A stretch of 64,000 nt of DNA, taken from positions 39,967 through 103,966 of the forward strand of contig CANJLD010000014.1 of assembly GCA_947475165.1 (NCBI GenBank), in the 5' to 3' direction. The notes under the pieces were generated by a model. The model was not told the origin of the DNA. It did not search any database and saw nothing but the letters and a program-made list of their open reading frames with translations. The stretch's first letter is position 1; each line of letters starts with the position of its first letter. The translations under genes and the position numbers were made by a program. Shown here piece by piece: positions 18,633 through 27,644 of this stretch. Source of the DNA: Bacteroidota bacterium. Its GTDB lineage: Bacteria; Bacteroidota; Bacteroidia; Chitinophagales; LD1.

Positions 18633-19364
18633 GTGCTATCTCACATAAATATTTACGACCTCATTTTTATAGATATTGAAACTGTGCCTCAGTTCTCATC
18701 GCATGAACAATTGAGTTCTCCTATGAAAGAATTATGGGCGACAAAACATTCCTTCTTAAAAACGGAAAATGAAACTTCAGAAGATGGCTATTTGAAACGT
18801 GCAGGAGTTTATGCTGAGTTTGCCAAAATCATTTGTATCAGTATCGGCTATTTTCGAGTAGATAAAGAAACCAAAACACGAACTTTTCGCATTAAATCAT
18901 TCTCTGGTGACGATGAAAAAATCTTGCTTGAAGAATTTGTTCAACTCATCGACAAAAATTTTGATTCGGACAGATTTCATTTCTGCGGACACAACATCCG
19001 AGAATTTGACATTCCATTCATCTGCCGCAGATTGCTCATCAATCACTTAAAATTTCCCGATATGCTTGATGTATCCGGCAAACGTCCATGGGAAATGTTT
19101 GATGTAGACACGCTTCAGCTTTGGAAATTTGGCGATTACAAACATTACACTTCTTTAAAAATGTTGTCGGAAGTTCTTGGCATTCCAACTTCTAAAACAG
19201 ATATAGAAGGAAAAGATGTTTGTCGTGTTTACTGGCAAGAGAAAGGTTTGGGGCGTATTACTGATTATTGTCAAAGAGATGTTATTGCTGTTGCTAGATT
19301 GTTGCTCCGATTTAAAGGCGATACTCAACCGCTAAATGATGATGAAATAATTTTTGTGAAATAA
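18633..19364 (+). CDS. DnaQ-like 3'-5' exonuclease, PolB-type (PF10108-like)
   Basis: 243 residues from a GTG at 18633 (read VLSHINIYDLIFIDIETVPQ). An ATG at 18483 lies inside comEC on the other strand and adds a non-family stretch, so it is rejected. Exo I is DIETVP, Exo II is FCGHNIREFDIPFICRR, and the Exo III region is DYCQRDVIAVARL. The fold is the RNase-H-like exonuclease of predicted PolB-associated proteins common in Bacteroidota. A role in trimming DNA for repair or uptake is inference. The gene ends 5 bp before comF, so the two are probably co-transcribed. Confidence 0.82.
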   Translation: MLSHINIYDLIFIDIETVPQFSSHEQLSSPMKELWATKHSFLKTENETSEDGYLKRAGVYAEFAKIICISIGYFRVDKETKTRTFRIKSFSGDDEKILLEEFVQLIDKNFDSDRFHFCGHNIREFDIPFICRRLLINHLKFPDMLDVSGKRPWEMFDVDTLQLWKFGDYKHYTSLKMLSEVLGIPTSKTDIEGKDVCRVYWQEKGLGRITDYCQRDVIAVARLLLRFKGDTQPLNDDEIIFVK

Positions 19365-19369
19365 TTTTC

Positions 19370-20077
19370 ATGCTTTCTCTCATCAAAAACTATGCATCCG
19401 ATTTATTCGGATTGTTTTATCCCGACATTTGTTTGGCTTGTTCAAGAAAATTATTGAAAGGAGAAAACGCTATTTGCTTTCGTTGCGTAGGCGAATTGCC
19501 ACAAACAGAATATTGGTTGAATGCCGACAACAAATTAATGAACCGGTTTAAAGGTCGTGTTGAACTGCAAAGTGCTGCAGCACTTTTTTACTTTAAACAA
19601 GATGGACCAGTGCAACACTTGCTGCACCAATTGAAATATCGCAACCGGCAAGAAGTAGGAGAGTTTATTGGGAAAATATTTGGAACAAAATTGAAAGAAG
19701 AAAATTCTATCATAAAAAATATTGATTTGATTGTGCCGGTTCCACTCCATTGGAAAAAATTAAAGTTGCGTGGCTACAATCAATGCGACCCGTTCGCACA
19801 AGGCTTATCCGAAGTGATGAATATTCCTTGGTCGTCAACAGCTATTGAAAGAACACACGAAAATATTTCACAAACCAAAAAGAAGCGATTCGATAGATAC
19901 GGAAATGTGGCAGAAATTTTTTCTATATGCGATGAACAACAGCTAAAAGACAAACACGTTTTATTGGTTGACGATGTAGTTACAACCGGTGCCACTGCCG
20001 AGGCTTGTCTGCAAACAATTCTTAAAACTTCAGGCACCAAAGCCAGTTTTGCTTCTATTGCTGCTGCATCGCGATAG
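19370..20077 (+). CDS. comF: ComF family phosphoribosyltransferase-like protein
   Basis: 235 residues. An N-terminal zinc-ribbon (CLACSRKLLKGENAICFRC) precedes a type I phosphoribosyltransferase fold. The PRPP-binding loop is LLVDDVVTTGATAEAC and the core includes LIVPVPLHWKKLKLRGYNQ. ComF proteins are needed for transformation in several bacteria, though the exact reaction is unsettled. Its position near comEC supports a DNA-uptake role. Confidence 0.9.
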   Translation: MLSLIKNYASDLFGLFYPDICLACSRKLLKGENAICFRCVGELPQTEYWLNADNKLMNRFKGRVELQSAAALFYFKQDGPVQHLLHQLKYRNRQEVGEFIGKIFGTKLKEENSIIKNIDLIVPVPLHWKKLKLRGYNQCDPFAQGLSEVMNIPWSSTAIERTHENISQTKKKRFDRYGNVAEIFSICDEQQLKDKHVLLVDDVVTTGATAEACLQTILKTSGTKASFASIAAASR

Positions 20078-20160
20078 GGGACACTTCAGTTTTGATTGTT
20101 GATTTCCCTGTTTTTAATATCATTGTAACGCAACATATTTGAGCCTTTACGAGTAGAACC

Positions 20161-21393
20161 ATGTTGAACCGGAACTGTATTCATTTTATAGATGTGAAAA
20201 CCTACTTACCTAAGGCTTGGGTATTTTCTGTTTTACTGCTGCTAAGCGCGGCTGGTAATCAGCTATTTGCCACAGGCGAGAACACTTTACCTACAGAAAA
20301 CTGTATAGAAGAAGAAGTTGCCCCTTTAACCTTAGAAGAAATTTTTTCGTTGCGTGTGCGTGAGCAAATAGATTCCTTCTACCGCAAGCGCGTAAAAAAC
20401 GACCACTTCAACGGCTGCGTAATGGTCGCCAAAGACGGCAAGCCCATTTACTCTGCGGCATTCGGCTATGGCAACCTTACTTTTAAAGATACCCTCAGCA
20501 CACAATCTTCTATTCAATTGGCGTCTGTTTCAAAAACATTTACCAGCTCCGCCATCTTGCTTTTGGCAGAGCAGGGCTTCCTTTCCTTAGATGATTCCGT
20601 CCAAAAATACTTTCCCGATTTCCCGTATCATGGCATCACCATTCGCCTGCTCTTAAGCCACCGCACCGGTCTACCCGATTATACCTATTGGGATAAAAGC
20701 TTTACCGGAACAAGTTCAGCTTACCTCACAAACGCAGGCTTAATGAATGTGCTGGCAACAAAAAAACCGCAAGTCCGCTGCAAGCCCGACCACATGTTCA
20801 TTTACTGCAACACAAATTATGCAGTGCTGGCAAGTATTATTGAAAACGTTACCGGCATCAGCTACAAAAAATTCATGCACGATATTATTTTCTCTCCGCT
20901 CGGCATGCACGACACGTATGTGTTCTCACCGGAAGATGGTAATTGCTGCACCATCAGTTACGATTCTCGCGGAAGAGTTTGGAAAGATTGCGCAGCGGAC
21001 GGAGTGGTGGGCGACAAAGGAATTTATTCTTCAGTAGAAGATATGCTGAAATGGGATAACGCACTGCGCACTGGCTTAATGTTGAACGAAGAAAGTTTAA
21101 ACGAAGCCTACAAGCCGCGCAGCTTAGACCGGTACTCTTTTGCAAAAGACAAGAACAGAAATTATGGCTACGGCTGGCGCATGACAAAGCAACCGGATAA
21201 AAGTTACATCATTTATCACAACGGCTTCTGGCATGGAAGCAACAACGTTTTTGCCCGCGACTTAAACAACGGTTTCACCATCATTGTTCTCGGCAATAAA
21301 TCGAACAATGCCAATTACTGGACTCAACCCATTTGGAATGCACTCGGACAGATGAAAAATCTGGAGAACATTGCCGAAACCGAATTGCAGTAA
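20161..21393 (+). CDS. Serine hydrolase (beta-lactamase/PBP4* family), copy 1
   Basis: 410 residues with an N-terminal hydrophobic signal or anchor (about 18-38). The class C beta-lactamase-like fold is shown by the SxxK motif in LASVSKTFTSSA and the YxN motif in YCNTNYAVLAS. The third motif position is near the conserved YHNGFWHGSN. The protein is predicted to act in the periplasm as an esterase or DD-peptidase; substrate unknown. Copy 2 follows 42 bp downstream with the same motifs in the same order, so this is a tandem duplication. Confidence 0.85.
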   Translation: MLNRNCIHFIDVKTYLPKAWVFSVLLLLSAAGNQLFATGENTLPTENCIEEEVAPLTLEEIFSLRVREQIDSFYRKRVKNDHFNGCVMVAKDGKPIYSAAFGYGNLTFKDTLSTQSSIQLASVSKTFTSSAILLLAEQGFLSLDDSVQKYFPDFPYHGITIRLLLSHRTGLPDYTYWDKSFTGTSSAYLTNAGLMNVLATKKPQVRCKPDHMFIYCNTNYAVLASIIENVTGISYKKFMHDIIFSPLGMHDTYVFSPEDGNCCTISYDSRGRVWKDCAADGVVGDKGIYSSVEDMLKWDNALRTGLMLNEESLNEAYKPRSLDRYSFAKDKNRNYGYGWRMTKQPDKSYIIYHNGFWHGSNNVFARDLNNGFTIIVLGNKSNNANYWTQPIWNALGQMKNLENIAETELQ

Positions 21394-21435
21394 CCGCGCT
21401 CCACCTCCGCAATCAATTTCTTTTAATTTGCCCAC

Positions 21436-22593
21436 GTGAAAAAAGCGGTGATTCTTTTAGTTGTAATAGCAGTTGCTGCGCTTGCCGTTATTCTCTATAA
21501 GCAAAAGAAAACTTCTCGTTTATCTCCACCGGCTGTTGTTGCGGTTGATACTTCCAGCGCGTATATCAAACAGATTTATTTTTCGCTCGATACATTCTTC
21601 ACTAACAGGAGTATACAAAATGGCTTCAGCGGAAGCGTTTTGGTTTCATTAAAAGGGCAACCGGTTTACGAAAAATGTTTCGGCTACTGCGATTATAGGA
21701 ACAAAGATTTGCTGACGGATACAAATTCATTTCAACTCGCCTCTGTTTCAAAAACATTTACTGCTACCGCTGTGCTTTGGTGCGTTGAACACGAATTACT
21801 CTCACTGGACGATTCACTAACCAAATTTTTCCCTCAGCTTTCTTATAAAGGAATTTGCATAAAAGATTTGCTCTGTCATCGCTCCGGCTTGCCGAACTAC
21901 CTCTATTTCTGCTCCGGCAAATGCAACAAAGGAGATTATTTGACCAACGAAAAAGTAATTGCCATAATGGCTAAAGAAAAACCAGCGATGTATGCCAAGC
22001 CGAATAAGAAGTTCGAATACTGCAACACCAATTATTTGCTCCTTGCTTCCATCGTTGAAAAAGTTTCCGGCAAAAACTTCAAAGCGTTCATGCACGAAAT
22101 ATTCTTTGAACCGCTTGGCATGTCACACAGTTTTATTTACGATTACACCGACAGCACGGATAGAAAAATTTCCATCAGTTATAATTCAAAATGGGAAATT
22201 CAACACAATGATTGCTTTGACGGTGTAGTAGGCGACAAAGGCTGTTACTCTACCGTTCACGATATGTTTCTATGGGATAAAGCATTTTACGATGAAAAGC
22301 TCCTTTCGCAGGAAATGATGAAAGAAATGTACCTACCCCGTAGTTTCGAACACGCGGGAAAGAGAAATTATGGATATGGCTGGCGGTTACTTCAACAGCC
22401 TGATTCTTCATACTTAGTTTATCATAACGGCTGGTGGCACGGCAACAACACTGTTTTCTATCGTCATATTCAGGATACTACTTCAGTCATAATTTTGTCA
22501 AACAAATACAATCGTTCGGTTTACCACATTCAACCTGTATTCAATATTTTGTATGGCTTAAAGAAAGACACTGTTGGCTTTGGAGAAGAGTAA
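21436..22593 (+). CDS. Serine hydrolase (beta-lactamase/PBP4* family), copy 2
   Basis: 385 residues from GTG 21436. The N-terminal hydrophobic segment (AVILLVVIAVAALAVILY) looks like a membrane anchor, not a cleaved signal. The catalytic motifs match copy 1: LASVSKTFTATA (SxxK), YCNTNYLLLAS (YxN) and YHNGWWHGNN. Shared stretches such as FDGVVGDKG and FEPLGM show common descent. It has extra cysteines (CFGYCDY, CSGKCNKGD). It is probably a paralogue with a related periplasmic substrate. Confidence 0.85.
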   Translation: MKKAVILLVVIAVAALAVILYKQKKTSRLSPPAVVAVDTSSAYIKQIYFSLDTFFTNRSIQNGFSGSVLVSLKGQPVYEKCFGYCDYRNKDLLTDTNSFQLASVSKTFTATAVLWCVEHELLSLDDSLTKFFPQLSYKGICIKDLLCHRSGLPNYLYFCSGKCNKGDYLTNEKVIAIMAKEKPAMYAKPNKKFEYCNTNYLLLASIVEKVSGKNFKAFMHEIFFEPLGMSHSFIYDYTDSTDRKISISYNSKWEIQHNDCFDGVVGDKGCYSTVHDMFLWDKAFYDEKLLSQEMMKEMYLPRSFEHAGKRNYGYGWRLLQQPDSSYLVYHNGWWHGNNTVFYRHIQDTTSVIILSNKYNRSVYHIQPVFNILYGLKKDTVGFGEE

Positions 22594-22655
22594 CCAAGCT
22601 CTCACAATATACTTACCAGAGCAGCGTTTATCTATGCTTTTAATACTTTAGCACT

Positions 22656-24995
22656 ATGAGTTTTAATTTTTCGAAATCGCTTTGGGCAAGTTTGTTTCTC
22701 ACTTGCATTTCACAACTTTCTTTCTCGCAGGAGCGTGCGCTAGGCACTTGGAAAACCTTCATGCCTTATGGCAGTTCATTAGGAGTTTTCGATGCCGGAG
22801 ATAAAGTTTATTCCATAGCATCAAAAACCGTTTTCTCTTACGAAAAAAGCACCGGCACTATTCAGATTTACGACAAAGCAAATGGACTAAGCGACCTAGG
22901 AATTAAAACCGCCAACTACGACCCCGCTTCTAAAGTTTTAGCCATTGCCTACAACAACAGCAATCTCGATTTGATTTACAATGGCACTGACATCTACAAT
23001 ATTGCAGATATAAAGAACAAGAATACTATCAGTGCTATTTCAATAAATGGCATTTCGTTTTACAACGGCAACGCGTATGTTTCTACCGATATGGGCGTTT
23101 CGGTAATTGACCTTACTAAAAAAGAAATCAGCAATACTTATATAATCGGTTCAAACGGTGGTCAGGTAAAAGTTTACTCTACCGCAGTGGATGGAACAAT
23201 TATTTATGCCGCCACAGCCGAAGGAGTGAAACATGCCCTGCTCAATTCTCCGAATCTTCAAAATTTCAATAACTGGATTTTGTATGATACCACACAAAAC
23301 CTACCGAAGAAGAAAGCAAGTTTTGTCGTTGCCTACAACAATAAAGTGTACGCAGTAATTGCAGTCACCGGTTGCGATACTCTTTATGAATTCAACGGCA
23401 ACACTTGGTCAAAAAAATATTCTAATGCGCCAGATAGCTTTACAAGTTTAAATGTTGCTAACGGAAATCTCTATTTCTCAGTTCAAAGCACTACGGATAT
23501 TTCCGGCAAGAATGGAAAAATAGATGCATCAGGAAATCCAATTGTTTCAACCTCACAACACGGAAGACCGATGGGTTGGTTTGAAAACAACAGCATTTCC
23601 TGGGAAGCGGATTTATGGGCTGGCTTGTATAAGAACAACAACGGAAATGCGGAATGGATTGTACCGGATGGCCCAAGAACTTCTGCCGTTTTTGATCTAG
23701 ATGTAGTTGATGGTGTATTGAATGTGGCACCGGGCGGAGTAGATGATTCATGGGGGTTTACCTGGAATGGTGATGGCTTTTTTACTTATAAAAACAATCA
23801 GTGGAAAAACACGAACCAGTATTCATTCCCGCCAATGACATACTATACCGATATACTTAGCACTGCCGTCTGTAAGGAAAGAAGTAAAACATACTTCAGT
23901 TCTTTTCTATCAGGACTAATTGAAGTAGATAACAATTCCGGAACCATAAATTTATACGACTACAACAATAGTAACGGCATACTTGAGGATGCAAGTGGCG
24001 ACCCCGGGAGAACAAAAATTAGTGCCTTAACTGCCGATAAAAAAGGCAATATATGGTTTGGTAATTCCGGTGGCACAACAAAGCCCATTAAATTGATTCC
24101 TGCTGACGGTAGTGCGTGGAAAGCATTTCCTACTCCTTATAGCATTGAAGCAGTAAAAAAAATAGTAATAGACCAGAACAATCAACTATGGGCTCCTTTG
24201 CGCGGAGCAAGTGCTACGGGTCTTTTGGTATGGAATCATAACGAAACATTAGACGACCCTGCAGATGATAAATACACGTTATTAAGAACAGGAACCGGAT
24301 TGGGCAATCTACCTGATCCGGTGGTTTACAGTTTGACAGAAGATAAGGAAGGGAATATGTGGGTGGGAACCGCTAAAGGCATTGCGGTATTTTATTGCCC
24401 GGGTAGCATATTTACTTCTAACGGTTGCGATGCCGATCAAATAAAAGTTGAACGCGATGGATACATAGGCTATTTATTTGGAACAGAAATAGTCCGCGCC
24501 ATTGCAGTGGATGCTGCTAATAGAAAATGGATTGGAACTTCAAATGGCTTATGGCTTATTAGCGATGACGGCAAAACTGAACTTTTAAAATTTACTATAA
24601 ACAACAGTCCGCTTCCGAACAATCAAATAACAGATATTGCTATAGATGAAAAAACAGGAGAAGTTTTCATTGGCACTATTGAAGGCATGGTAAGTTATCA
24701 AGGAGATGCTATTTCCGATTGCAGCGATTGTGATGCAGCATTGGTGTACCCAAATCCTGTAAAGCCGGATTATGATGGCCCTATTGCTATAAAAGGGTTA
24801 ACAGATAATGCTTACGTAAAAATTACCGATGTGGCGGGAACTTTAATCTATCAGGGCAGGGCGAATGGCACACAAATGATTTGGAATGGAAAAGGATACA
24901 ATGGCAACCGCGCAAAAAGTGGAGTATATCTTGTTTTTAGCTCTACCGATTTAGGAAAAGAAAAACGGGTTGGTAAAATTTTAATTGCCAATTAA
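22656..24995 (+). CDS. porZ: Type IX secretion protein PorZ-like beta-propeller protein
   Basis: 779 residues. A signal peptide (about 1-24, LSFSQ) leads into ALGTWKTFMPYGSSLGVF, which resembles the N-terminus of PorZ homologues. Two beta-propellers follow, with repeated 'D.KGNIWFGN' and 'DKEGNMWVGTAKGIAVF' blades. The last 90 residues (VYPNPVKPDYDG … SGVYLVFSS) are a T9SS C-terminal module. PorZ is a surface component of the T9SS attachment complex that delivers A-LPS to the sortase in Porphyromonas gingivalis. Linkage to recO, two genes away, fits what I recall of Bacteroidota gene order. A plain two-component-type propeller protein is the alternative. Confidence 0.78.
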   Translation: MSFNFSKSLWASLFLTCISQLSFSQERALGTWKTFMPYGSSLGVFDAGDKVYSIASKTVFSYEKSTGTIQIYDKANGLSDLGIKTANYDPASKVLAIAYNNSNLDLIYNGTDIYNIADIKNKNTISAISINGISFYNGNAYVSTDMGVSVIDLTKKEISNTYIIGSNGGQVKVYSTAVDGTIIYAATAEGVKHALLNSPNLQNFNNWILYDTTQNLPKKKASFVVAYNNKVYAVIAVTGCDTLYEFNGNTWSKKYSNAPDSFTSLNVANGNLYFSVQSTTDISGKNGKIDASGNPIVSTSQHGRPMGWFENNSISWEADLWAGLYKNNNGNAEWIVPDGPRTSAVFDLDVVDGVLNVAPGGVDDSWGFTWNGDGFFTYKNNQWKNTNQYSFPPMTYYTDILSTAVCKERSKTYFSSFLSGLIEVDNNSGTINLYDYNNSNGILEDASGDPGRTKISALTADKKGNIWFGNSGGTTKPIKLIPADGSAWKAFPTPYSIEAVKKIVIDQNNQLWAPLRGASATGLLVWNHNETLDDPADDKYTLLRTGTGLGNLPDPVVYSLTEDKEGNMWVGTAKGIAVFYCPGSIFTSNGCDADQIKVERDGYIGYLFGTEIVRAIAVDAANRKWIGTSNGLWLISDDGKTELLKFTINNSPLPNNQITDIAIDEKTGEVFIGTIEGMVSYQGDAISDCSDCDAALVYPNPVKPDYDGPIAIKGLTDNAYVKITDVAGTLIYQGRANGTQMIWNGKGYNGNRAKSGVYLVFSSTDLGKEKRVGKILIAN

Positions 24996-25000
24996 ACTCT

Positions 25001-26623
25001 TTAAAAATTTCGCACTTCGCACCACTTGCCATTTGCCTGATATAGAAAAATATCTCCTGTTACTTTTTTCTTAAACTCAACTACGTAGGAGTAGTTATAA
25101 TCATCTACATCAACTTTCATTTCATCTGTTTCGTAATCCGTTGCGCCAAGCGTATTTCTCCACCACCAGGTACCCGCACCGCTCAGCGTTACTTTTAATT
25201 GCTGCTGATTTATTTTTTCAATAATAACCGAATCTTCAAACGCATTAAGATTATAGTTAAGCACCTCGGTAATATCCGTTTGAGGAATAGAATAATCGTT
25301 TTTGATAAAACTACCTGCAAAAGCACTTGGATATTTGTTCCGGTACATATATGCCCCTCTGAAATTATCCGGCACGTTCAACAAATAAACATGCTTAGCA
25401 TTCCACCATTTAAAATCGGTTTCTAATTTTTGTTGTAGTTCACCTGCCTCATGCCAACTGAAATTATTTTGCCGCAGAAAAAAAATAGAAAGGAAAATAA
25501 ATACTGCAGGGAAAATAAATTTTATGGAATTCGTCCATTGAAGGAATAGCGATAAAATTGCCGTGCACAGAAATGCTACAGGCAAGTAACAATATCTATC
25601 AGCATGAATTTTTATCCAATACGGGAAATAGAGATTAAGCACCGGAAAAACAAAAAAGCAGAACAGAAGAAAGAAGAAAGCGGACGCTGCATATTTCTTT
25701 TTACGTTTTACTATTACAAATACACTTGCAATGCCAACAAGTAATAGAAAGGAAGCAAGTAAATACTCCACAGTAGTGTGCTGAATAAATGAGTAAACTT
25801 TAGTTTGAAAATCTACTCCCCAAAAGCCAGAGAACAGCAATATCTTTAGTAAGTATCTATAGGTAGCCTGAACCATTTCGGCTAACTTAAAATTCAGGTG
25901 AACGCCCGCTCCGTAATGGCCAATCAACTCTCCAAGAATTAATTGATTTATAAAATAGTAAGCCGTAAATAAAAAAACAGGCATAGTCAAAAAAATCACT
26001 TTCCCTTTTACCGACTGGCTCAATGTTCTATAGAGAAGAAGAAAAAGCAGCGCATCGGCCGGAATTAAAAACAAGCCCCATTCATGTGTAAAAACAGCCG
26101 CTCCGTACGATAGTGCCACAACAATCGCATGAGAAATTTTTTCTGAACCAAAAAAATTATACAGTGCATTAAGATGGAGAAGGATAAGACAGCCTACAAT
26201 CAAATAGTTAAATGCTCCACCCCAAACTATTGCCTCGGTATGATATGGTGAAATAAGAAAAGCTACCGTTGAAATAAAAGCAACCGTAAATGAGTGAGCG
26301 TGGTTGAATTGCTTCAACATTTTTTCTATGAAATGAAAAAGCAGGACCGCATTTGCTGCATGAAGCGCACACGTTACTACATACCAGCCACAAACATTAA
26401 ATCGAAAAATTTTTAGAAGCGCGAAGAATATGAATTTGGCAACATAATAAGGAGAAAAGCCTGTCGAAAAATTTCCTAAACCAGACCATCCGTTTTTTTG
26501 AAACTCCAATGCCAAATTGATAAAGTCGAATGTAAATTTCGAATGAATAGTCTGAATATATAAAGCGAGCGTAGCTGCAAAAAAAGACAGAAACAAAAGA
26601 AAATTTCTCAGCGACTTGTTCAT
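25001..26623 (-). CDS. Multi-pass membrane protein, GT-C/TMTC-like
   Basis: 540 residues with about 11 hydrophobic helices from residue 8 to 400. A soluble C-terminal domain of about 150 residues follows, predicted to be beta-rich (ending FLYQANGKWCEVRNF). The SPYHTEAIVWGGAFNYL segment recalls the luminal loop of GT-C-type glycosyltransferases and TMTC-like proteins. That resemblance is weak, so no substrate is suggested. It converges on porZ with a 5-bp gap and diverges from recO. Confidence 0.6.
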   Translation of the reverse strand: MNKSLRNFLLFLSFFAATLALYIQTIHSKFTFDFINLALEFQKNGWSGLGNFSTGFSPYYVAKFIFFALLKIFRFNVCGWYVVTCALHAANAVLLFHFIEKMLKQFNHAHSFTVAFISTVAFLISPYHTEAIVWGGAFNYLIVGCLILLHLNALYNFFGSEKISHAIVVALSYGAAVFTHEWGLFLIPADALLFLLLYRTLSQSVKGKVIFLTMPVFLFTAYYFINQLILGELIGHYGAGVHLNFKLAEMVQATYRYLLKILLFSGFWGVDFQTKVYSFIQHTTVEYLLASFLLLVGIASVFVIVKRKKKYAASAFFFLLFCFFVFPVLNLYFPYWIKIHADRYCYLPVAFLCTAILSLFLQWTNSIKFIFPAVFIFLSIFFLRQNNFSWHEAGELQQKLETDFKWWNAKHVYLLNVPDNFRGAYMYRNKYPSAFAGSFIKNDYSIPQTDITEVLNYNLNAFEDSVIIEKINQQQLKVTLSGAGTWWWRNTLGATDYETDEMKVDVDDYNYSYVVEFKKKVTGDIFLYQANGKWCEVRNF

Positions 26624-26669
26624 TAATTCAAATATAGCAATGCAGTAAAGATTTAACTTAGTCCCAAGA

Positions 26670-27389
26670 ATGTATCACAAAACCCGAGGCATCGTTTTAC
26701 ACACTATTAAATATTCGGAAACGAGTGTGATTGCGAAAATTTATACCGAAAAACTCGGCTTGCAATCATACATGGTGAAAGGAGTGCGTGCAGCAAAGTC
26801 GAAATCGAAAGCTGCCATGCTTCAGCCGCTTACTCTTTTAGAAATGGAAGTTTCGCATAGAGAAAATAAAGAGCTGCAATACATCAAGGAATTCAGGAGA
26901 GCTTTTGTTTATCAATCAATTCCATTTGACACTTTAAAATCCACTATCTCCTTTTTCCTGCTGGAGGTAATTACAAAATCTATTCGCGAGCATGAGCCGA
27001 ACATGGAAATGTTCGAATTCATTTATGAATCGCTGTGTGCTTTAGATGAAGAAAAAAAATTGAATCCTGATTTTCATTTACTGTTTCTCGTTCATCTATC
27101 GCGTTATCTCGGCTTTGCTCCGCATGGAAATTTTTCAGAAAAAAATTGCTTTTTTGAAATGGGTGAAGGTGTTTTTATTGCCGAACAAAGCACCCTAAAC
27201 ATCATGAATAAAAAAGAAAGCAAGCTGCTGAACGATTTGCTGGAAATAAATCTGTTCGAAAAATCAACGCTGAAAATTTCACGAACTGAACGAAAACAGA
27301 TGATGCAAAACTTATTGAAGTATTACCAGTTTCATTTAGAAAATTTCAGCTTGAAGAGTCCCGAAATATTAGAGGAGATTTTAGATTAA
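26670..27389 (+). CDS. recO: DNA repair protein RecO
   Basis: 239 residues. The N-terminal OB fold begins KTRGIVLHTIKYSETSVIAKIYTEK and includes MVKGVRAAKSKSK. The helical C-terminal domain lacks the four zinc cysteines found in many RecO proteins, as is usual in Bacteroidota. RecO loads RecA onto SSB-coated DNA in recombination repair together with RecR, whose gene is 2.2 kb away. It abuts the next, convergent gene with no gap. Confidence 0.93.
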   Translation: MYHKTRGIVLHTIKYSETSVIAKIYTEKLGLQSYMVKGVRAAKSKSKAAMLQPLTLLEMEVSHRENKELQYIKEFRRAFVYQSIPFDTLKSTISFFLLEVITKSIREHEPNMEMFEFIYESLCALDEEKKLNPDFHLLFLVHLSRYLGFAPHGNFSEKNCFFEMGEGVFIAEQSTLNIMNKKESKLLNDLLEINLFEKSTLKISRTERKQMMQNLLKYYQFHLENFSLKSPEILEEILD

Positions 27390-27644
27390 TTATTTCACTC
27401 CAATCTTTATCCAAACTTTTGTCTTCGCTGTCAAGTAATCTTCCATTCTGTAAAACACGGCTCCCTTCGGTCTTTCAAACCGCGGAATTACACAACTGAT
27501 TGGAGTCGCAGAAAAAGAATTTGAATGGGAAGAAATTTTTACGCTTGAATGGATTTGTGAGACAAGGTATATTCTATACCAATCTCTCGCTTCGCATGAA
27601 AATGACAAAAGCAAAAGAGAAGTAATGATTAAAAACGTTTTCAT
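27390..27644 (-). CDS. Small secreted hypothetical protein, 84 aa
   Basis: The N-terminus MKTFLIITSLLLLSFSCEA is a signal peptide; a Cys lies at the likely cleavage region but the lipobox is not canonical. The mature part of about 65 residues is basic with no recognised motif. Its ATG overlaps the stop of the glycosyltransferase gene (4 nt), which supports translation as the second gene of that transcript. Confidence 0.5.
   Translation of the reverse strand: MKTFLIITSLLLLSFSCEARDWYRIYLVSQIHSSVKISSHSNSFSATPISCVIPRFERPKGAVFYRMEDYLTAKTKVWIKIGVK

Noticed and set aside
20134..20141. CATATTTG as promoter of serine hydrolase copy 1
   Set aside because: One mismatch to the -7 consensus and no TTG at the right spacing; too weak to list as a feature.
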